From assembly GCF_014930455.1 (NCBI RefSeq), contig NZ_JAAIYO010000016.1:1-64000 (forward strand): DNA of 64,000 nucleotides. Direction: 5' to 3'. This stretch comes from Corallococcus soli (GTDB lineage Bacteria; Myxococcota; Myxococcia; Myxococcales; Myxococcaceae). A program made the position numbers and the translations under genes. The notes beneath the pieces are model-generated. The model was not told the DNA's origin. It saw only the letters and a program-made list of their open reading frames with translations, and did not search any database. This document shows, in pieces, positions 11,686 to 20,315 of the stretch. Numbering within the stretch: the stretch's first letter is position 1; every line of letters begins with the position of its first letter.

Positions 11686-12036
11686 GTGGCTGACAGTTTC
11701 CTGATTCTCGCGCAGGCCGGGGCGGGTTCCCCCCTGGGGACCTTCGGCTTCCTCGCCGTGCTGGTGGCCATCATGTACTTCGTGATGATCCGTCCCCAGC
11801 AGAAGCAGCTCAAGGAGCACCGGGCCCTGCTGGCGGGGCTGAAGAAGGGGGATGACGTCGTGACGTCTGGCGGCATCCTCGGGCGCATCCACCAGGTGGA
11901 TGACAGCACGGTGACGGTGGAGATCGCCAGCGGCGTGCGCGTGCGCGTGCTGAAGACGGCGGTCAGCGCGAAGGGGACCGTTCCGGTGGCTGCGGCCCCG
12001 ACGGCGCCCCCCGTCGAGAAGAAGGAGGAGAAGTAA
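11686..12036 (+). CDS. yajC: Preprotein translocase subunit YajC
   Basis: A 116-residue single-span inner-membrane accessory of SecDF. The hydrophobic segment (FGFLAVLVAIMYFVMI) is followed by the signature RPQQKQLKEH and the GDDVVTSGGILGRI beta-barrel-like core. The start is a GTG. The extra N-terminal segment (MADSFLILAQAGAGS) is common in proteobacterial YajC. The C-terminus carries an Ala/Pro linker ending in a Lys/Glu cluster. The stop directly abuts the ATG of secD. Confidence 0.95.
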   Translation: MADSFLILAQAGAGSPLGTFGFLAVLVAIMYFVMIRPQQKQLKEHRALLAGLKKGDDVVTSGGILGRIHQVDDSTVTVEIASGVRVRVLKTAVSAKGTVPVAAAPTAPPVEKKEEK

Positions 12037-13809
12037 ATGGACCGCGGCTGGTATTGGAAGTTCGGAATGATTGTCGCGGTGACGCTGGGAACCCTCTGGT
12101 TCCTCGTCCCCACGTACTACTCGCTGGTGGTGTTGGATCGCGCCGAGCGCAACAACATCGCCGTGCTGGAGCAGCGGCTGCCCGCGTGGGCGCCCCCCGC
12201 GAAGTACCGCCTCAACCTGGGGCTGGACCTGCAGGGTGGCATCCACATGGTCATGCGCGTGGACACCAAGACGGCCCTGCAGAAGCGCACCGAGCGCCGC
12301 GGGCAGCAGATCGCCACGTACGTCAACGACAAGAAGCTGGGCGAGGTGACGGCGGACACGGATCCGGAGCGGCTGGAACTCACGCTGACGGCCAAGGATC
12401 CGGCGACGATGGACGCCATCCAGAAGGAGGTGCTGGCCACCTTCACGGACTTCACCCAGGAGTCGCGCAACGGCGGCACGCTGGTGCTCAAGCCGGACGA
12501 GGGCCAGGTGAACCGCTTCCGCGACGAGGCCGTGGACCAGGCGATGCTCGTCATCCGCCGCCGCATCGACAAGTGGGGCGTGGCGGAAGTGGACGTGCGC
12601 AAGCTGGGCACCGACTCCATCCAGATCTCCCTGCCGGGCCGCAGCAACCCGGAGCAGGCCAAGGAACTGGTGGGCACCACCGCGCAGCTGGAGTTCCGGA
12701 TGGTGGACGACACCAACCCCCAGGTGTTCGCGCAGATGATCACCCAGAGCCCGCCCCCGGAGGAGAGCAAGATCACGCTCGTGGACGACGGGGGCTTCCC
12801 GCAGCTGTCCTCGCCCAACCGCGAGGCGCTGCTGGCGTACGCCAAGGACAAGGCGCCGGAGGGCCGCGACGTGCTCACCGAGTGCGTGGCGAACCCGGTG
12901 AAGAAGAACGACTGCATCGCGTACCGCAGCTTCCTGGTGGACAAGAACGTGCCGCTGACGGGTGAGAGCCTGTCGGGCGCGGACGCGTCCGTCAGCCAGA
13001 TGAACGAGCCGGAGGTGAACATCTCCTTCGACCCGGCGGGCGCTCGCGAGTTCGAGAAGCTCACCGAGGCGGGCGTGGGCCGGCGCATGGCCATCGTGCT
13101 GGATGACAACGTGCACACCGCGCCGAACATCAACGAGAAGATTGGCGGCGGTCGCGCGCGCATCACCATGGGCCGCGCGGGCTCTCGCAGCTTCGAGGAG
13201 TGGCTGGGCGAGGCGCAGACGCTGGCGCTGGTGCTCAAGGCGGGCGCGCTGCCCGCGCCGGTGACGGTGGGCGAAATCCGTCAGGTGGGCGCGACGCTGG
13301 GCGACGAGCTCATCAAGAAGGGCAGCCTGGCCGCGGTGGTGGGCCTGGCGCTCGTCATCGTCTTCATGGCCATCTACTACCGCAAGGCCGGCCTCATCGC
13401 GGACGTGGCGCTGCTGCTCAACGGCCTGCTCATCCTGGCGGGCCTGGCCTTCTTCAACGCCACGCTGACGTTGCCGGGCATCGCGGGGTTCGTGCTGACG
13501 CTGGGCATCGCGGTGGATGCGAACGTGCTCATCAACGAGCGCATCCGCGAGGAGCTGGCCAACGGGAAGAGCGCGCGCGCGGCGGTGGACCAGGGCTACG
13601 ACCGCGCCTTCTGGACCATCTTCGACGCGCACGTGACGACGCTCATCGCCGGCTTCATCCTGTTCTTCACCGGAACGGGTCCCGTCCGCGGCTTCGCCAC
13701 CACGCTCATCGTGGGTCTGGTGGCGTCGCTGTTCACGTCCATCGTCGTGACGCGCGTCATCACGACCTACTTCGTCCACGGCCGCAATGCGCAGTCGGTG
13801 TCGGTCTAA
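12037..13809 (+). CDS. secD: Protein translocase subunit SecD
   Basis: A 590-residue RND-type membrane protein that, with SecF, uses the proton gradient to pull exported proteins out of the SecYEG channel. An N-terminal membrane segment (about 7-26) is followed by the LGLDLQGGIHMVM signature, a large periplasmic P1 region and the SFDPAGAREF head segment. Five C-terminal membrane segments follow, including TLGIAVDANVLINERIREEL with its conserved Asp. The ATG follows the yajC stop immediately, and secF begins 27 bases after its own stop. Confidence 0.96.
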   Translation: MDRGWYWKFGMIVAVTLGTLWFLVPTYYSLVVLDRAERNNIAVLEQRLPAWAPPAKYRLNLGLDLQGGIHMVMRVDTKTALQKRTERRGQQIATYVNDKKLGEVTADTDPERLELTLTAKDPATMDAIQKEVLATFTDFTQESRNGGTLVLKPDEGQVNRFRDEAVDQAMLVIRRRIDKWGVAEVDVRKLGTDSIQISLPGRSNPEQAKELVGTTAQLEFRMVDDTNPQVFAQMITQSPPPEESKITLVDDGGFPQLSSPNREALLAYAKDKAPEGRDVLTECVANPVKKNDCIAYRSFLVDKNVPLTGESLSGADASVSQMNEPEVNISFDPAGAREFEKLTEAGVGRRMAIVLDDNVHTAPNINEKIGGGRARITMGRAGSRSFEEWLGEAQTLALVLKAGALPAPVTVGEIRQVGATLGDELIKKGSLAAVVGLALVIVFMAIYYRKAGLIADVALLLNGLLILAGLAFFNATLTLPGIAGFVLTLGIAVDANVLINERIREELANGKSARAAVDQGYDRAFWTIFDAHVTTLIAGFILFFTGTGPVRGFATTLIVGLVASLFTSIVVTRVITTYFVHGRNAQSVSV

Positions 13810-13836
13810 CCGGCGCAGGCGCCACGGGAACCCGCC

Positions 13837-15000
13837 ATGCAGATTCTCAAGCACAAGACGAACATCGACTTCATCAGCAAGCGCAAGCCGGCGCTCTTCA
13901 TCTCCACGCTCATCAACCTGGCCATCATCGTGGGCATCGCCACGGTGGGGTTCAACTTCGGCGTGGACTTCGCCGGCGGCACGGTGGTGGAGCTGAAGTT
14001 CAACACGCCCACCACCGAGGAGCAGGTGCGCGAGCGCGCGCAGGCCGGCGGTCTGCACGACGTGACGGTCCAGCGGGTCGGCCCGGCCGAGGAGAACTCC
14101 TTCCTCCTGCGCATGGGCGGCGTCACGCAGCTCACCGCGGAGAACGCGGAGAGCGCCAAGGCCGCCATCCAGGGCCTGGGCGAGACGCGCAGCGTCTACG
14201 CGGACATGGCGAACGGCATCGTCAACTTCCGCTCCGCGCAGCCCATGTCCGCCGAAGCGGTGAAGAAGGCCGTGGAGGGCGCCGGCATCGGCGTGCAGGA
14301 GGTGCGTGACCTGGGCGCGAACCAGGGCGGCAACGGCTTCGACTACCAGGTTGTCGCGAGCGGCATGGCGGACAAGGTGTTCGCCGCGCTGGGCACCGGC
14401 ATGGAGAAGCCGGACTTCGAACAGCGGCGCGTGGACTACGTGGGACCGCAGGTGGGCAAGCAGCTGCGCAACCGCGGCGTCATGGCGCTGCTGTACTCCA
14501 TGTTCGCGATCCTCATCTACGTGGCGTTCCGGTTCGACTTCAAGTTCGGTCCGGGCGCGCTGCTCGCGATGCTCCACGACGTCATCATGGTCGCGGGCTA
14601 CTACCTGGTGAGTCAGCGCGAGTTCAACCTCACGTCCATCGCCGCGCTGCTCACCATCGTGGGCTACTCGGTGAACGACACCATCGTCATCTACGACCGC
14701 ATCCGCGAGGACATGGTGAAGTACAAGGGCAAGGGCCTGCCGGAGATCATCAACATCGCCGTCAACGACACGCTGGGCCGCACCATCCTCACCTCCGGCG
14801 TGACGGCGCTGTCGCTCATCGGTCTGCTCATCTTCGGCGTGGGGGAGATCTTCGACTTCGCCATGGCGATGCTGGTGGGCATCCTGGTGGGCACGTACTC
14901 GTCCGTGTACATCGCCAGCCCGGTGGTCATCTGGCTGGGCGAGCGCGCGGCGCAGCGCGAGGCGCACTCGGGCGCCAAGCAGGAGCCGAACGCGGCCTGA
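13837..15000 (+). CDS. secF: Protein translocase subunit SecF
   Basis: A 387-residue partner of SecD. It has an N-terminal membrane segment, the GVDFAGGT signature, a short periplasmic domain and five C-terminal membrane segments carrying YSVNDTIVIYDRIRE, the conserved Asp/Arg block of this family. The last residues are hydrophilic. A strong terminator 27 bases after the stop closes the queA-tgt-yajC-secD-secF block. Confidence 0.96.
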   Translation: MQILKHKTNIDFISKRKPALFISTLINLAIIVGIATVGFNFGVDFAGGTVVELKFNTPTTEEQVRERAQAGGLHDVTVQRVGPAEENSFLLRMGGVTQLTAENAESAKAAIQGLGETRSVYADMANGIVNFRSAQPMSAEAVKKAVEGAGIGVQEVRDLGANQGGNGFDYQVVASGMADKVFAALGTGMEKPDFEQRRVDYVGPQVGKQLRNRGVMALLYSMFAILIYVAFRFDFKFGPGALLAMLHDVIMVAGYYLVSQREFNLTSIAALLTIVGYSVNDTIVIYDRIREDMVKYKGKGLPEIINIAVNDTLGRTILTSGVTALSLIGLLIFGVGEIFDFAMAMLVGILVGTYSSVYIASPVVIWLGERAAQREAHSGAKQEPNAA

Positions 15001-15026
15001 GCCGTCCCGGTGTCCTGAAGCAGCAG

Positions 15027-15066
15027 AGGCCCTCCTTCCCCCATGGAAGCGAGGGCCTTCGCTTTT
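15027..15066 (+). terminator. Rho-independent terminator of the queA-secF block
   Basis: An 8-bp perfect stem (AGGCCCTC/GAGGGCCT, 15027-15034 with 15051-15058) is continued inward by CTTCC/GGAAG around a 5-base loop. It is followed by TCGCTTTTT. This is the clearest intrinsic terminator in the window. Confidence 0.85.
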
Positions 15067-15069
15067 TCG

Positions 15070-15651
15070 CTAGAAGCGCGCGCCCAGCGTGAGCGACGCG
15101 TCCATCAGCCCGCCGCCGTCGTCGTTCGCCGCAGCGTCCGCGAAGTCCTGGTCGATGAGCACGCGGTAGGTGCCGCGCACGCCGGCGGTGAGGCCCCCGG
15201 TGTTGAACTCCAGGCCCACCGCGAGCGGCACCTCCTCCATCAGGTCCGAGTCGTAGAGGCCCGCGCCCGCGCCGCGCACGTCCACGTAGGACAGGCCCAG
15301 GCCCACGCCCGCGAAGGGGCGCACCGCGGTCAGGAAGGGCGGCGACACCTTGATGAGCGCGCTGCCGCCGTTGCGCACCAGCGAGGGCCCGTCGAAGAGG
15401 CGCGTGTCGCTCACCTTGTTCTGCGAGCCCTCGTAGCCGACCTCCAGGCCCAGGAAGGTGGTGGGCTGGACGTTGAGCGTCAGGCCCCACTGCGGGCCCG
15501 TGCTGGACAGCTCCCCCAGGGCGCCCGTGTAGTCCCCCACGCCGCCCTTCAGGAACACGTTCACGTCCCCCTGCTTCTTCTCCGCGAGCGCGCTCCCCGC
15601 GCCCAGCAGCGGGAAGAGCAGGGCGCCGCACTGGAGGGTTCTTCGAAGCAT
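15070..15651 (-). CDS. Outer-membrane beta-barrel protein
   Basis: A 193-residue protein with a signal peptide (LLFPLLGAGSALAEKK). The mature part is made of alternating, Gly- and aromatic-rich beta-strand-like segments (GLTLNVQPTTFLGLEVGYEG, FAGVGLGLSYVDVRG) and ends in Phe (LTLGARF), the usual C-terminal recognition residue for BAM-assembled barrels. The size fits a small OmpA- or OmpW-like barrel of about eight strands. It is convergent with secF and divergent from recJ. The function is unknown. Confidence 0.8.
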   Translation of the reverse strand: MLRRTLQCGALLFPLLGAGSALAEKKQGDVNVFLKGGVGDYTGALGELSSTGPQWGLTLNVQPTTFLGLEVGYEGSQNKVSDTRLFDGPSLVRNGGSALIKVSPPFLTAVRPFAGVGLGLSYVDVRGAGAGLYDSDLMEEVPLAVGLEFNTGGLTAGVRGTYRVLIDQDFADAAANDDGGGLMDASLTLGARF

Positions 15652-15822
15652 GCGCGACCTCTCTGTCCGGTGGTGTGCTTCCAAGCTGGGCACCGCGCAC
15701 CCGCCGTGCAGGTTGAAGGCAAGAGGGCGACCGAGCGCACGTCTGAACAACCGTGCAGGAGGGAGATGTGAGGGGACGGGTTGCCCTGCCAGGGTCGGAC
15801 GTCTGAGGTACTGTCCTTCTCC

Positions 15823-17538
15823 ATGCGGTGGTTGCTTCCAGACGTCGTTGAGCAGGAGGTCGGGTTGCTGGCGGGAGAGCTCTCGCTGCACCCGTTGGCG
15901 GCGAGGGTGTTGCTGCATCGCGGCTACCGGACGCCGGAGGCGGCGTCGGCCTTCCTGTCGGACCGGTTGGCGGACCTGCCGGACCCGTTCCGGATGAAGG
16001 GCATGACGGGCGCGGTGGAGCGCATCCTCCGCGCGCTGCGCCTCAAGGAGAAGGTGACGCTCTACGGGGACTACGACGTGGACGGCGTCAGCTCCACGTC
16101 GCTCATGTACCTGTTCCTGAAGGAGCTGGGCGCCACCCCGGCCACGTACATCCCGCACCGGCTGGACGAGGGCTACGGCCTCAACCTGGGCGCGGTGGAG
16201 CGCATCGCGCAGGACGGCACGCGCCTGCTGGTGACGCTGGACTGCGGCATCACGTCCGTGGCGGAGATTGCCCGCGCGCGGGAGATGGGCCTGGACGTCG
16301 TCGTGGTGGACCACCACACGGTGCCGCCCACGCTGCCGCCCGCGGTGGCGGTGCTCAACCCGCACCAGCCCGGCTGCGAGTACCCCACGAAGGTGCTGTG
16401 CGCGGCCGGGGTGGCCTTCAACCTCTGCATGGGGCTGCGCAAGCGCCTGCGCGACGACGGCTTCTTCGCCACGCGCAAGGAGCCCAACCTCAAGTCGCTG
16501 ATGGACCTGGTGGCACTGGCCACCGTGGCGGACGTGGTGCCGCTCACCGGCGCCAACCGCATCCTCGTGGCGCACGGCCTCCAGGAGCTGTCCCAGGGCC
16601 GCCGCCCCGGCATCCGCGCGCTGAAGGAGGTGGCCGGGCTGGAGCCGGACGCCACCGTCACGGCGGGGCAGGTGGGCTTCCGCCTGGGGCCCCGCATCAA
16701 CGCCGCCGGACGCCTGCACGACGCGTCGCTGGGTCTCCAGCTGCTGTGCGCGGACTCCGTGGAGGCGGCGCGCTCGCTGGCGCAGGTGTTGGATCGCGCG
16801 AACGCGGAGCGCCAGGGCATCGAGAGCAGCATCCTCACGCAGGCGCTGGCGCAGGCGGAGGAGCACCGGGACGCGCGCGGGCTGGTGCTCTACGACGAGG
16901 GCTGGCACCCGGGCGTCATCGGCATCGTCGCGTCGCGCGTGGTGGAGCGCTACCACCGGCCCACGGTGATGGTGGGCGTGAAGGACGGGGTGGGGAAGGG
17001 CTCGGCGCGCAGCATCGAGGCGTTCCACCTGTACGACGCGCTCACCGGCTGTTCGGACCTGCTCACGCGCTACGGCGGGCACAAGCACGCCGCCGGCCTC
17101 ACCGTGGACGCGGGGAACCTGCCCGCCTTCCGCGAGGCCTTCGAGAAGATCGCCTTCCAGCGCCTGTCGCCCGAGGACCTGATTCCGCGCTGCCGCGTGG
17201 ACGCGGTGGTGAACCCCCGCGACCTGGACGCCTCCGCGGTGGAGTCGCTCCAGCGGCTGGGGCCCTTCGGTCAGGGCAACCCGGAGCCGGTGCTGGTGCT
17301 GCGGGGTCAGACGGCGCGCCCGCGCGTGCTGCCCGCGAAGTCCGGCGTCAGCGGCGCCGGGCACCTCAAGCTCGCGCTGCTGGACGCGCCGGAGCTGGAC
17401 GCCATCGGCTTCGGCATGGCGGATCGCGTGTCGATGGTGGAGGGGCCGGTGGACCTGGCCTTCCAGGCCGGCTTCGACACCTTCCGGGGACAGCGAAAGC
17501 TGTCGCTGCGCCTCAAGGACCTGCGTCAGGCGGCGTGA
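15823..17538 (+). CDS. recJ: Single-stranded-DNA-specific 5'-3' exonuclease RecJ
   Basis: A 571-residue DHH-family exonuclease that digests 5' ends in RecF-pathway recombination and mismatch or base-excision repair. The DHH motifs are all present: YGDYDVDGVSS, LVTLDCGITS, VVVDHHTVPP and ATVADVVPLTG. The DHHA1 signature RYGGHKHAAGLTV lies near residue 420, and the C-terminal OB-like domain follows. The start ATG at 15823 gives the standard MRWLLPD N-terminus. The stop lies inside a hairpin shared with the convergent YHS gene. Confidence 0.96.
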   Translation: MRWLLPDVVEQEVGLLAGELSLHPLAARVLLHRGYRTPEAASAFLSDRLADLPDPFRMKGMTGAVERILRALRLKEKVTLYGDYDVDGVSSTSLMYLFLKELGATPATYIPHRLDEGYGLNLGAVERIAQDGTRLLVTLDCGITSVAEIARAREMGLDVVVVDHHTVPPTLPPAVAVLNPHQPGCEYPTKVLCAAGVAFNLCMGLRKRLRDDGFFATRKEPNLKSLMDLVALATVADVVPLTGANRILVAHGLQELSQGRRPGIRALKEVAGLEPDATVTAGQVGFRLGPRINAAGRLHDASLGLQLLCADSVEAARSLAQVLDRANAERQGIESSILTQALAQAEEHRDARGLVLYDEGWHPGVIGIVASRVVERYHRPTVMVGVKDGVGKGSARSIEAFHLYDALTGCSDLLTRYGGHKHAAGLTVDAGNLPAFREAFEKIAFQRLSPEDLIPRCRVDAVVNPRDLDASAVESLQRLGPFGQGNPEPVLVLRGQTARPRVLPAKSGVSGAGHLKLALLDAPELDAIGFGMADRVSMVEGPVDLAFQAGFDTFRGQRKLSLRLKDLRQAA

Positions 17539-17547
17539 AGCCGCCTG
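17527..17547. terminator. Bidirectional hairpin at the recJ stop
   Basis: The perfect 8-bp stem CAGGCGGC/GCCGCCTG with a 5-base loop contains the recJ stop codon and lies just 3' of the convergent YHS gene. It has no T-tract. Confidence 0.45.
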
Positions 17548-17551
17548 CCAT

Positions 17552-17785
17552 CTACGCAAGCCCCCAGCGGACCCGGCCCGGTGACATCAGCGCGCCGGCC
17601 CGCGCCAGCTCGTTGAGACGGAAGCGCTCCGCCTGACGCTCGAAGGCGGTGCGGCAGCCCTCCGAACAGAAGAAGTACCGGCGCTTCTTGTACTCCGATG
17701 ACGGATTGCCCTCCGGGGCCTCCAGCTGCCTGCCGCACACGGGGTCCCAGTGCTTGCCCTGCCCCTGTTCCTGAACGCCCTTCAT
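17552..17785 (-). CDS. YHS-domain small metal-binding protein
   Basis: A 77-residue protein with the YHS/TRASH-like pattern: WDPVCGRQL, then YKKRRYFFCSEGCRTAFE, then a basic helix. The CxR...CxxxC arrangement is the typical metal site of small YHS proteins and of the N-terminal domains of some copper ATPases. It probably binds a transition metal in the cytoplasm or acts as a metal sensor or chaperone. It is transcribed alone toward recJ. A good purine-rich ribosome site (GGAGGT) precedes the ATG. Confidence 0.85.
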   Translation of the reverse strand: MKGVQEQGQGKHWDPVCGRQLEAPEGNPSSEYKKRRYFFCSEGCRTAFERQAERFRLNELARAGALMSPGRVRWGLA

Positions 17786-17974
17786 CTTCCACCTCCAGCC
17801 CTACGCCCCTGACTCCCCCACCCGGCGCGGATGTAAGCAGGGTGCATGCCAGCGGCCCACCTCCTTGGAACGCCAAGCAAGGAGGAGGGACGGGGCGGAC
17901 GGGGCGGGAAGAAAGTTCAGCCCCCGCTTCCGGCCTCCCTGGAGGGAAGGGGGGCGGGGGGCTGGGAGGTCCGC

Positions 17975-18757
17975 TCAGAAGCCGACGCCAGCGCTGCCGC
18001 CCACGAAGAAGTCGTTGGCGTAGCCCCGGCGCAGGCCCATGGCCTCGATGCGCAGGGTGAGGTGCAGGTTGCGCGAGAGGGCGGGCCGCCCGCGCAGGCC
18101 GATGCCGTACTGGATGACGGGCTTGAGGCCGTTCACCTTCGTCTCGGTGTCGCCCACGGTGATGCCGGTGTTCTGGTAGGCGATGCCGCCGCCGGCCTGC
18201 GCGTAGATGCCGAAGGCGGACTGCCCGAAGCGCAACAGGTAGGCGGGCGCGAGGGTGAAGTAGTGAAGCCGCGTGTCCCCCTTGATGAAATCCGTGCCGT
18301 CACTGAGGCTGCCGTAGAGCCACCGCAGGTCGGCGAAGAGGGCCTCGCGCAGGGGTTCATTGTCGAGCGAGCGGCCGAACTCCCAGGTGGCGCGCACGCC
18401 CACCGCGGGCCGGTTGTCGGAGAAGTCACCGCGGGCGCTGTCCACCAGGAGCATGCCGGCGCCCAGCTCCACCGCGACGCCCAGGTTGGGGTCGTCCAGG
18501 CGGGAGAGCTTGTTGAAGCCGTCGTCGTTCTCGAGCTCGGAGGCCTCGCGGAACTCGTCGGTTTCGTCCACCAGCTTGCGACGTCGCTCGTAGGCTTCGT
18601 CATCGTCCTGCCGGGCCTTGTCCGCGGCGCGGGCGGCTTCGTCGTCCGGATAGGCGTACGGGTCGTCCTCGTCGGACTGGGCGAGCGCGGGAGCCGCGAG
18701 GAGCAGGCCGCCAGCGAGGCAGGCCTTGAGCAGGGTGTTCAAGGGAGCGGGCCTCAT
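17975..18757 (-). CDS. Outer-membrane beta-barrel protein in an envelope operon
   Basis: A 260-residue protein with a signal peptide (LLKACLAGGLLLAAPALAQ). A very acidic, charged stretch (about 24-75, DEDDPYAYPDDEAARAADK...) follows, then a barrel-like region rich in Gly and aromatic residues that ends in Phe. The ATG overlaps the stop of the upstream metalloprotease-like lipoprotein gene (ATGA), so the two are translationally coupled and probably work together at the outer membrane. No family is recognised. Confidence 0.78.
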   Translation of the reverse strand: MRPAPLNTLLKACLAGGLLLAAPALAQSDEDDPYAYPDDEAARAADKARQDDDEAYERRRKLVDETDEFREASELENDDGFNKLSRLDDPNLGVAVELGAGMLLVDSARGDFSDNRPAVGVRATWEFGRSLDNEPLREALFADLRWLYGSLSDGTDFIKGDTRLHYFTLAPAYLLRFGQSAFGIYAQAGGGIAYQNTGITVGDTETKVNGLKPVIQYGIGLRGRPALSRNLHLTLRIEAMGLRRGYANDFFVGGSAGVGF

Positions 18758-20055
18758 TCGGTGACGATGCTCGGGCAGGTGGAGCCCGCCGCCGTGCTGG
18801 GCGGGCAATAGTTGTCGATGATGAGTTGTTCGCGCGGGATCCGCAGGTGGTCCACGAACTCGTTGCACACCGCCTTGCGCAGCTCCAGGTCCCCGATGTG
18901 GCCGATGATGGCCAGCGCCGGCACGGCCAGACTGAACCGCTCCTGGTTGGGCAGGAAGCGCTGGGTGAGCTGGAAGATGCCGGGGTTGCTTTCGTTCGTG
19001 TCGTAGTAGGCGGCGACGACGGCGCGCTGGAGCACCGCCTCCTGTCCGGAGGCGCGGCCCGCCTGGTAGAGCGCGGTCGCCAGCAGCGTGCCGACCCTGT
19101 ACTCGTTGCCCCTGGCCGAGAAGGTGTTCACGTCCTGGCCCACCAGGCTGTTGTAGAGATCCTGGCTCATGCAGCGATCCGAGCGCGACAGGTCCCGCTC
19201 GTCCGTGATGGCGGAGAAGGGGCCGTTGTCGAAGGTGGTGGAGAGGAAGCGCGGATCACACCCGCTGGGGCTGCGGCAGGTGGCCCCGTAGGCGTGGTAG
19301 TCCGCGAGCCCCTCGTCGAAGGACTTGAGCACGTTGGCGCCCAGGCTGGGGCTCTGCTGGGACCAGACGATCAACGCCTCCGGCAGCGACTGGGTGGCGT
19401 ACGCCAGGCGGTTGAAGACCAGGTGCGAGTACTCGTGCGCCATCACGGCCGCGTTGAGCGGCAGAGGCGCGCGCTGGATCTGCTCGAACGGCAGCACCAG
19501 GAACGACTGGAGGATGGGGTAGAAGATGGCGTTGTCGCGCGCCGGCTCCTTGCTGGTCTGCGCGATGATGAATTCCGGGAAGTAGTAGAGCGTGGGGACC
19601 GGCTCGAACTCGGCCACCTTCACGTTCCCGACGGTGCGGAAGTACTCGTTGGCGCGCTCGAGGTTGTAATACGAGGTCGCCATGTTCCAGGTGTGGAAGT
19701 CCGCGGGCCACAGGACGTCCTCGCCCGTGGTGGGGTCCGGCTGGGTGATGTAGCTGGCCTTCACGTCGTGGCCGGCCTTCTTGAGCAGCACCTCCGCGAT
19801 GGTGTCCTCCGTCGCGTTGCCGAGCGCCGGATCATTCACGTCGATGACGATGCGGGCGCCCCCTTGCAGGTCGCCGACGGAGCCCTTGAGCCCGACGATG
19901 TCCTCGATGGTGGTGAGTTCGACCTGGGTGGGGACGTATTGGCCGTTGCTGGAGCGGGAGAGGACGGAGACCTTGACGGGCGCCTCGCTGTCCGGCGCGC
20001 AGCCAGAGGCCAGCAGTCCCAGCCCGACGGCGGCGGTGATGACTGTTCGGAGCAT
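18754..20055 (-). CDS. Putative zinc metalloprotease lipoprotein (HEYSH)
   Basis: A 433-residue lipoprotein with lipobox LASGC (Cys19). The motif MAHEYSHLVFNRLAY puts an HExxH zinc site at residues 207-211. Further on, SFDEGLADYHAYG offers the Glu ligand expected for a gluzincin-type protease, and cysteines (TCRSPSGC) follow it. The family cannot be named from sequence alone, but the HExxH plus DEGLAD pattern is a good indication of a peptidase held at the outer membrane facing the periplasm or the outside. The downstream overlapping barrel protein may be its partner or export aid. A role in processing surface proteins or prey proteins is inference. Confidence 0.75.
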   Translation of the reverse strand: MLRTVITAAVGLGLLASGCAPDSEAPVKVSVLSRSSNGQYVPTQVELTTIEDIVGLKGSVGDLQGGARIVIDVNDPALGNATEDTIAEVLLKKAGHDVKASYITQPDPTTGEDVLWPADFHTWNMATSYYNLERANEYFRTVGNVKVAEFEPVPTLYYFPEFIIAQTSKEPARDNAIFYPILQSFLVLPFEQIQRAPLPLNAAVMAHEYSHLVFNRLAYATQSLPEALIVWSQQSPSLGANVLKSFDEGLADYHAYGATCRSPSGCDPRFLSTTFDNGPFSAITDERDLSRSDRCMSQDLYNSLVGQDVNTFSARGNEYRVGTLLATALYQAGRASGQEAVLQRAVVAAYYDTNESNPGIFQLTQRFLPNQERFSLAVPALAIIGHIGDLELRKAVCNEFVDHLRIPREQLIIDNYCPPSTAAGSTCPSIVTE

Positions 20056-20315
20056 GACGCCGTTTTACTCCGGACCGCCCAGAACGTGTATTCCCCTCCG
20101 GGTGTGAGCAGGCTGGAGGCTCCGCCGGTCCGTCTTCCGCCCCGTCCCGCTGGGGGCCACGGCAGACCCACGCACCCGGACGGGCTCCCCCGGGCGCACC
20201 GCCTGGCGGGCGGCCAGCACGCGGGCCCACCCCGGGTGGGATTCCTTGACGCGCTGTTTCCTCGATCCGCTATGGTGCCCGGCCTTCCTTCACGAACAAA
20301 ACGCAGGCGGTCTCC

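Noticed and set aside
11557-14967. Very long minus-strand open frame opposite secDF
   Set aside because: It is a shadow of the high-GC codons of yajC, secD and secF. The product is His/Arg/Ala-rich with no domain, whereas the plus strand gives unmistakable Sec proteins.
15652-17559. Minus-strand frame extending the barrel protein upstream across recJ
   Set aside because: Only the part from 15651 down has a signal peptide and barrel composition; the rest mirrors recJ.
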